A stretch of DNA of 64,000 nucleotides from positions 2,371,001-2,435,000 of the forward strand of contig JAJTWR010000365.1 in NCBI GenBank assembly GCA_021613335.1, read 5' to 3'. The position numbers and the translations under genes were made by a program. The notes under the pieces were generated by a model that worked only from the letters and a program-made list of their open reading frames with translations, made no database searches and had not been told where the DNA came from. The stretch comes from Whitmania pigra (Eukaryota > Annelida > Clitellata > Hirudinida > Haemopidae). This document shows positions 60,734-64,000 of the stretch, in pieces; position 1 is the stretch's first letter, and each line of letters starts with the position of its first letter.

Positions 60734-61304
60734 ATTTGCAAGTTTGTAGAATAACAAACTATTTAGCAAACTCTTCATAGTTTTACTTCATTGTGAAAGC
60801 TGGTGAGGTTCAAAGTTCTTTGGGTCTCGACATTGTGTGTCGACTCTAGGTTGTGACAATTAAGAACATTTTAAGGTTTAGGGGATGGGGCTGGTCATCT
60901 CAGACGTTGGTATCGAGTGTCCAGGAGCTGTCACCGAGGAGGCACAAATTTGTCGTTAGGGCATTAAGTGGGTATAGAGGCTTCGGGAGAGCCTCGAATA
61001 ATTACCCCTTTGCTTTGTCGATAATTTTCCGTCATCAAATTTGTCCTAACTTGACAAGGGGATCTCCTAAATTTTATAAACGCTTTAGGGCATTAAACAT
61101 TTTTGGCAATTTTATTTAGTGTTATCTATCGCATTTCTAGTAACCGTAAAAACCACTGTAATGACAGTGAGGTAAAGCTAATATAATGTTAATTTTGTTA
61201 TCTTCAGGATACATGATATTGTAAAAGTTTACTTTCTGTGGCCATCTCTGCCCAGATTGTATAGGGATCCTAATTCTTGTTTCGTTAGTTTTGGTGTTGA
61301 CGCT
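60734..61304. other. Intergenic, TMEM143 to RSU1
   Basis: Includes TMEM143 3' UTR and the RSU1 promoter. An ORF of 88 codons at 60853-61119 (plus) has no family likeness. Two copies of TTAGGGCATTAA lie about 128 bases apart here (about 60956 and 61084). No clear AATAAA for TMEM143. Confidence 0.4.
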
Positions 61305-62684
61305 ATGTCGAAATTAAGAAAAATTATCGACGAAGCGAAGGAAAATAATTTAACGGAAGTCGATTTAGTTGATAGGGGTATCGTGAACTTGGTGGATCTT
61401 CCGAGTTTGTGTAAGTTACCGTAAAAGCTTAAAGCATCATTTTAAACCGCTCAATAGGAAAATAATTTTGGAGTGTAGCAGATTGGTGTGTTGGCCATCT
61501 TGTTAAGTTGCTAATTAAAATTTTTTGTAGTTCAGTTGAGAAATCTTACCAGATTGACTTTAAGCCACAATAAGATTGTAGGTGAGTAGACAACAAGCAC
61601 ATAACAAAATTCTAATACACACATCTCCGATGTTTCTCTTTCTAGAGATCCCCTCTGCGATTGCAGAGTTTATCAACCTGGAAGTGCTGAACCTTTTTAA
61701 CAATCACTTAGAGGTCTATTCAGTTCACTTCTAAAATACTTTGCTTTTGTAACTTGAAATAGTTTAAATGTTTAAAGGTTTTGCCAGTGTCAATCAGTAC
61801 TCTACAAAAGTTGAAGATTTTAAATCTTGGGTTTGCATCTATATTACATTGTTTCTATTTTACTTTGATGTTGCAAATTTGTCATCAAAGGATAAATCGC
61901 TTAAGTGAACTCCCAAGGGGATTTGGTGCCTTTCCTTGCCTTGAAGTACTTGACCTTACTTACAACAACTTATCTGAAGGAAAACTCCCTGGAAATTTTT
62001 TTTGTCTTAGTAAGCTTCACAAATCAAAACATAAAATAAAATATAATCTAAAGCTACTTAACTTATCCTATCTTATCTGAACAGACACCTTGAGGGCATT
62101 ATATCTTGGAGACAATGACTTCGAAGTTTTGCCTGGTGACATAGGGAAGCTGTCAAACTTGCAAATCGTGGGTTCCCTCAGTGTTCAAATAAACAGCTCT
62201 GTTAACAGCATAATTTCTTACAGCTAGTTTTGAGAGATAATGATCTTCATACCATACCCAGTGAGATTGGAGAACTCTCCAGACTTAAAGAGCTCCAAAT
62301 ACAAGGGAATAGGCTAACTGTCTTACCACCTGACTTAGGTTGATACTTTAGATTTTTTTAATGAGGTTGATGTGAAGAAAACTTTGTTACTCTAGGTAAC
62401 CTAGACCTAGTGGGGCAAAAGCAAGTTTTCAGAGCAGAGAGAAATCCCTGGGTACCTCCTATCCAGGACCAGTTCCAACTTGGCATATCTCACGTCTTTG
62501 ATTTCATCAGAACGGACACCTACAAGTAGTAAGCATGGTTTTATGCATACAACTTTTGCATTTTGTTGTGCCTTCATCTCTTACGAATGTTTGTAATAGT
62601 TTGTACGGAAGGCACATATCTGCTGGTGCCCCTCCACCCCCCAAGTACAACGACAAGTCAAAGAAATCCAGCAGAAAGCACTGA
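61305..62684 (+). CDS. RSU1: Ras suppressor protein 1 (leucine-rich repeats)
   Basis: Nine exons: 61305-61410, 61531-61581, 61646-61713, 61778-61830, 61891-62009, 62085-62167, 62224-62338, 62396-62525 and 62600-62684. All are in phase and encode 269 residues (human 277). After the N-terminal MSKLRKIIDEAKENN come about seven leucine-rich repeats (for example LTRLTLSHNKI, LEVLNLFNNHL, LEVLDLTYNNLSE, LRALYLGDNDFEVLP, LKELQIQGNRLTVLPP). The C-terminal cap has GQKQVFRAERNPWVPPIQDQ and the basic tail NDKSKKSSRKH. RSU1 binds PINCH in the ILK-PINCH-parvin complex at integrin adhesions and dampens Ras-JNK signalling. Introns are very short. Exon 9 joins as TYN-LYGRH, one residue shorter than the vertebrate TYKYLYGRH. 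A poly(A) signal lies at 62836-62841. It converges on cyclin E. Confidence 0.96.
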
Positions 62685-62797
62685 AGACAAGTCATTTTTT
62701 TTCAGCACGTTTTAATGTGTCACCACTATATTTTTTGAACACCAGTCACTGTATTGTTTCCACTTTTGCTTATTTCAATTACTTGCTTTGGACCATT

Positions 62798-62803
62798 TTT
62801 ATT
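62798..62803 (-). promoter_or_regulatory. Poly(A) signal AATAAA for cyclin E
   Basis: Minus-strand AATAAA about 130 bases after the cyclin E stop codon. Confidence 0.5.
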
Positions 62804-62835
62804 TCGGAGGCCCTAATTTGTAGACAATATGCTCG

Positions 62836-62841
62836 AATAAA
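62836..62841 (+). promoter_or_regulatory. Poly(A) signal AATAAA for RSU1
   Basis: Exact AATAAA 152 bases after the RSU1 stop. It lies beyond the cyclin E poly(A) signal on the other strand. Confidence 0.5.
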
Positions 62842-62933
62842 TTTTCGTCAACTACTTGTAGCTATTATACGAGGAGTGTGTTGTCAGCAACAAATCATAA
62901 CATGAGTCATACAAAACGTGCAATGGGTGATAA

Positions 62934-64000
62934 TTAAGAACTATGTGTCATTTCCTTCAAGAATTTGCCTGGACTGGTTTGATTTACTTGGTAGGATTTA
63001 TGTTTTATCTCTGTGCTTTTTGGAGGAGTGAGTACACCTTGTGCTGACGTAGGCAACATAGACGACCTACATGCATCGGAACACGTCGTATCCGCGTCTC
63101 CACGGTTAAATATCTGAGAGAAACTTTTCTCTTGAACTGCATCCTAAAGAACAACTAAACTTAGATTCTCACAGATATTTGCATATAGTGCGTGTAAAAA
63201 CTTACTAAAAGTTCCAGGCTGACCACGTGAGTTTGTATATTGTGAGCAGAATTCTGAGCAACATCCGGAAACGAGGCACAAACAACAGTGGATTTATCGG
63301 AAAGAATATTGTAGTAAGGTTGCATCCACTCTCTGCACTCGTTCAATTGTTCTTGGGTTGTTGCTAAAAGGGTAATTTTTGTTTGCAGAAAAAAAGCAAT
63401 GTTTCAAAATTTGCTCCTGAGACTAACCTGTTACGTTTGAAAGCATCGTCTTGTTACGAATATAGAAGCTTACGGCTGCTGCCGCCAATACATAATATGA
63501 AAATCTAACACTTTCCGAATTTAATATGCATAGATCGATAAGCTGAATAAGAAATTTCGTGATAGTTAGCTATGTGCAGTTTATCGATATATTTACATTA
63601 TCTTACCCTACATATCCTAACAAAAAGATTTTGTTCAAACTGTGTTATTAGAAAATCTGATGGAGATTTGCTGTATATAACTTGGAGAAAACAAGCCACC
63701 CAACAAACTGGTGTAACAGGTGCAATCTTCCAATTGAGCACCTGGATCAAAAGCATTGACAAAATTCCAATTATAAGCTGTCTAAAAATCTAATAACACT
63801 GCTTGCATGCAATTGTCACATTATTTGCTCGTCACCAGAGTTATTTCAGAAAGATGCCACAATTGATAATATACATCCACATAAAGAAACAAGAATTTAT
63901 TTGTCCCGACTAGTCCATAAGTATCGATTATTATTATTAGTAGTAGTAAAATATTTAAAACTAAGTTTACCTGAATTAACTCAAGCTCTTGTCTGAGTAT
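62934..64000 (-). CDS. CCNE: G1/S-specific cyclin E, C-terminal part (5' end off the right edge)
   Basis: Last five exons: 63971-64000 (partial), 63607-63741, 63428-63542, 63206-63363 and 62934-63143, all in phase, 215 residues seen. QELELIQVLNWKIAPVTPVC and WVACFLQVIY start the C-terminal cyclin fold. IDLCILNSESVRFSYYVLAA, ECREWMQPYYNIL and AHNIQTHVVSLELL match the cyclin E family closely. The tail keeps GVLTPPKST, equivalent to the LTPPxS phosphodegron that is phosphorylated by CDK2/GSK3 and read by the SCF-Fbw7/Cdc4 ubiquitin ligase. Cyclin E activates CDK2 for S-phase entry. The N-terminal cyclin box lies beyond the window. The stop is TAA at 62934-62936. Confidence 0.95.

Noticed and set aside
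60853..61119. 88-codon ORF between TMEM143 and RSU1
   Set aside because: No family likeness and no conserved motif; it lies in the presumed 3' UTR/promoter interval.
1..64000. CRISPR arrays, bacterial operons or prophage
   Set aside because: All genes are intron-containing animal genes; no regularly spaced repeats or prokaryotic gene organisation were seen.

Overview
The window is a piece of an animal (metazoan) nuclear genome. It is AT-rich, its genes are split by GT-AG introns of about 60 bp to 4.8 kb, and it carries many degraded transposons. I rebuilt eight protein-coding genes by joining exons across introns; seven are complete and one runs off the right edge. Joins were checked by reading-phase continuity, plus similarity to the vertebrate family from memory. 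No database search was possible. Gene density, short introns and transposon mix suggest an invertebrate, perhaps a tunicate or another marine invertebrate; that placement is inference.

Layout. 1-2241 (-): an open Ty3/Gypsy gag-pol cut by the left edge, with its primer-binding site and a 121-bp LTR. 2416-2712: a hAT-type MITE. 2941-4815 (+): BLOC1S1, 4 exons. 6639-17117 (-): MGAT4 (GnT-IV), 12 exons, with a LINE tail and a DDE-transposon relic in its 4.8-kb intron. 17118-27606: a gene-poor, transposon-rich stretch holding a degraded coding remnant, a hAT element with a perfect 8-bp target duplication, an inverted pair of telomere-like repeats about 3.9 kb apart, a LINE fragment and a SINE copy. 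27641-41484 (-): spen/SPEN, 17 exons, four RRMs and a C-terminal SPOC domain, with a GC-AG first intron and an apparent 2-base frame break in RRM3. 41485-46980: LINE, SINE and hAT relics. 47000-52280 (+): MORN5, 5 exons, plus a candidate alternative last exon and two perfect CRE palindromes. 52500-53600: LINE relic and a diverged tandem duplication. 54229-56036 (-): EXOSC1/CSL4, 8 exons. 57170-60733 (+): TMEM143 (DUF3754), 7 exons. 61305-62684 (+): RSU1, 9 exons. 62934-64000 (-): cyclin E, last 5 exons, converging on RSU1.

The genes are housekeeping or developmental genes with unrelated jobs: lysosome-related organelle biogenesis, N-glycan branching, transcriptional repression, a cilium/sperm-associated MORN protein, RNA exosome, a mitochondrial membrane protein, integrin-adhesion signalling and the G1/S cyclin. 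I see no operon or pathway cluster, and no new biological system that I can defend. The most useful leads are the spen frame break, the MORN5 alternative 3' exon, the overlapping 3' ends of RSU1 and cyclin E, a small tRNA-derived SINE family, and a hAT MITE insertion with a paralogous empty site.
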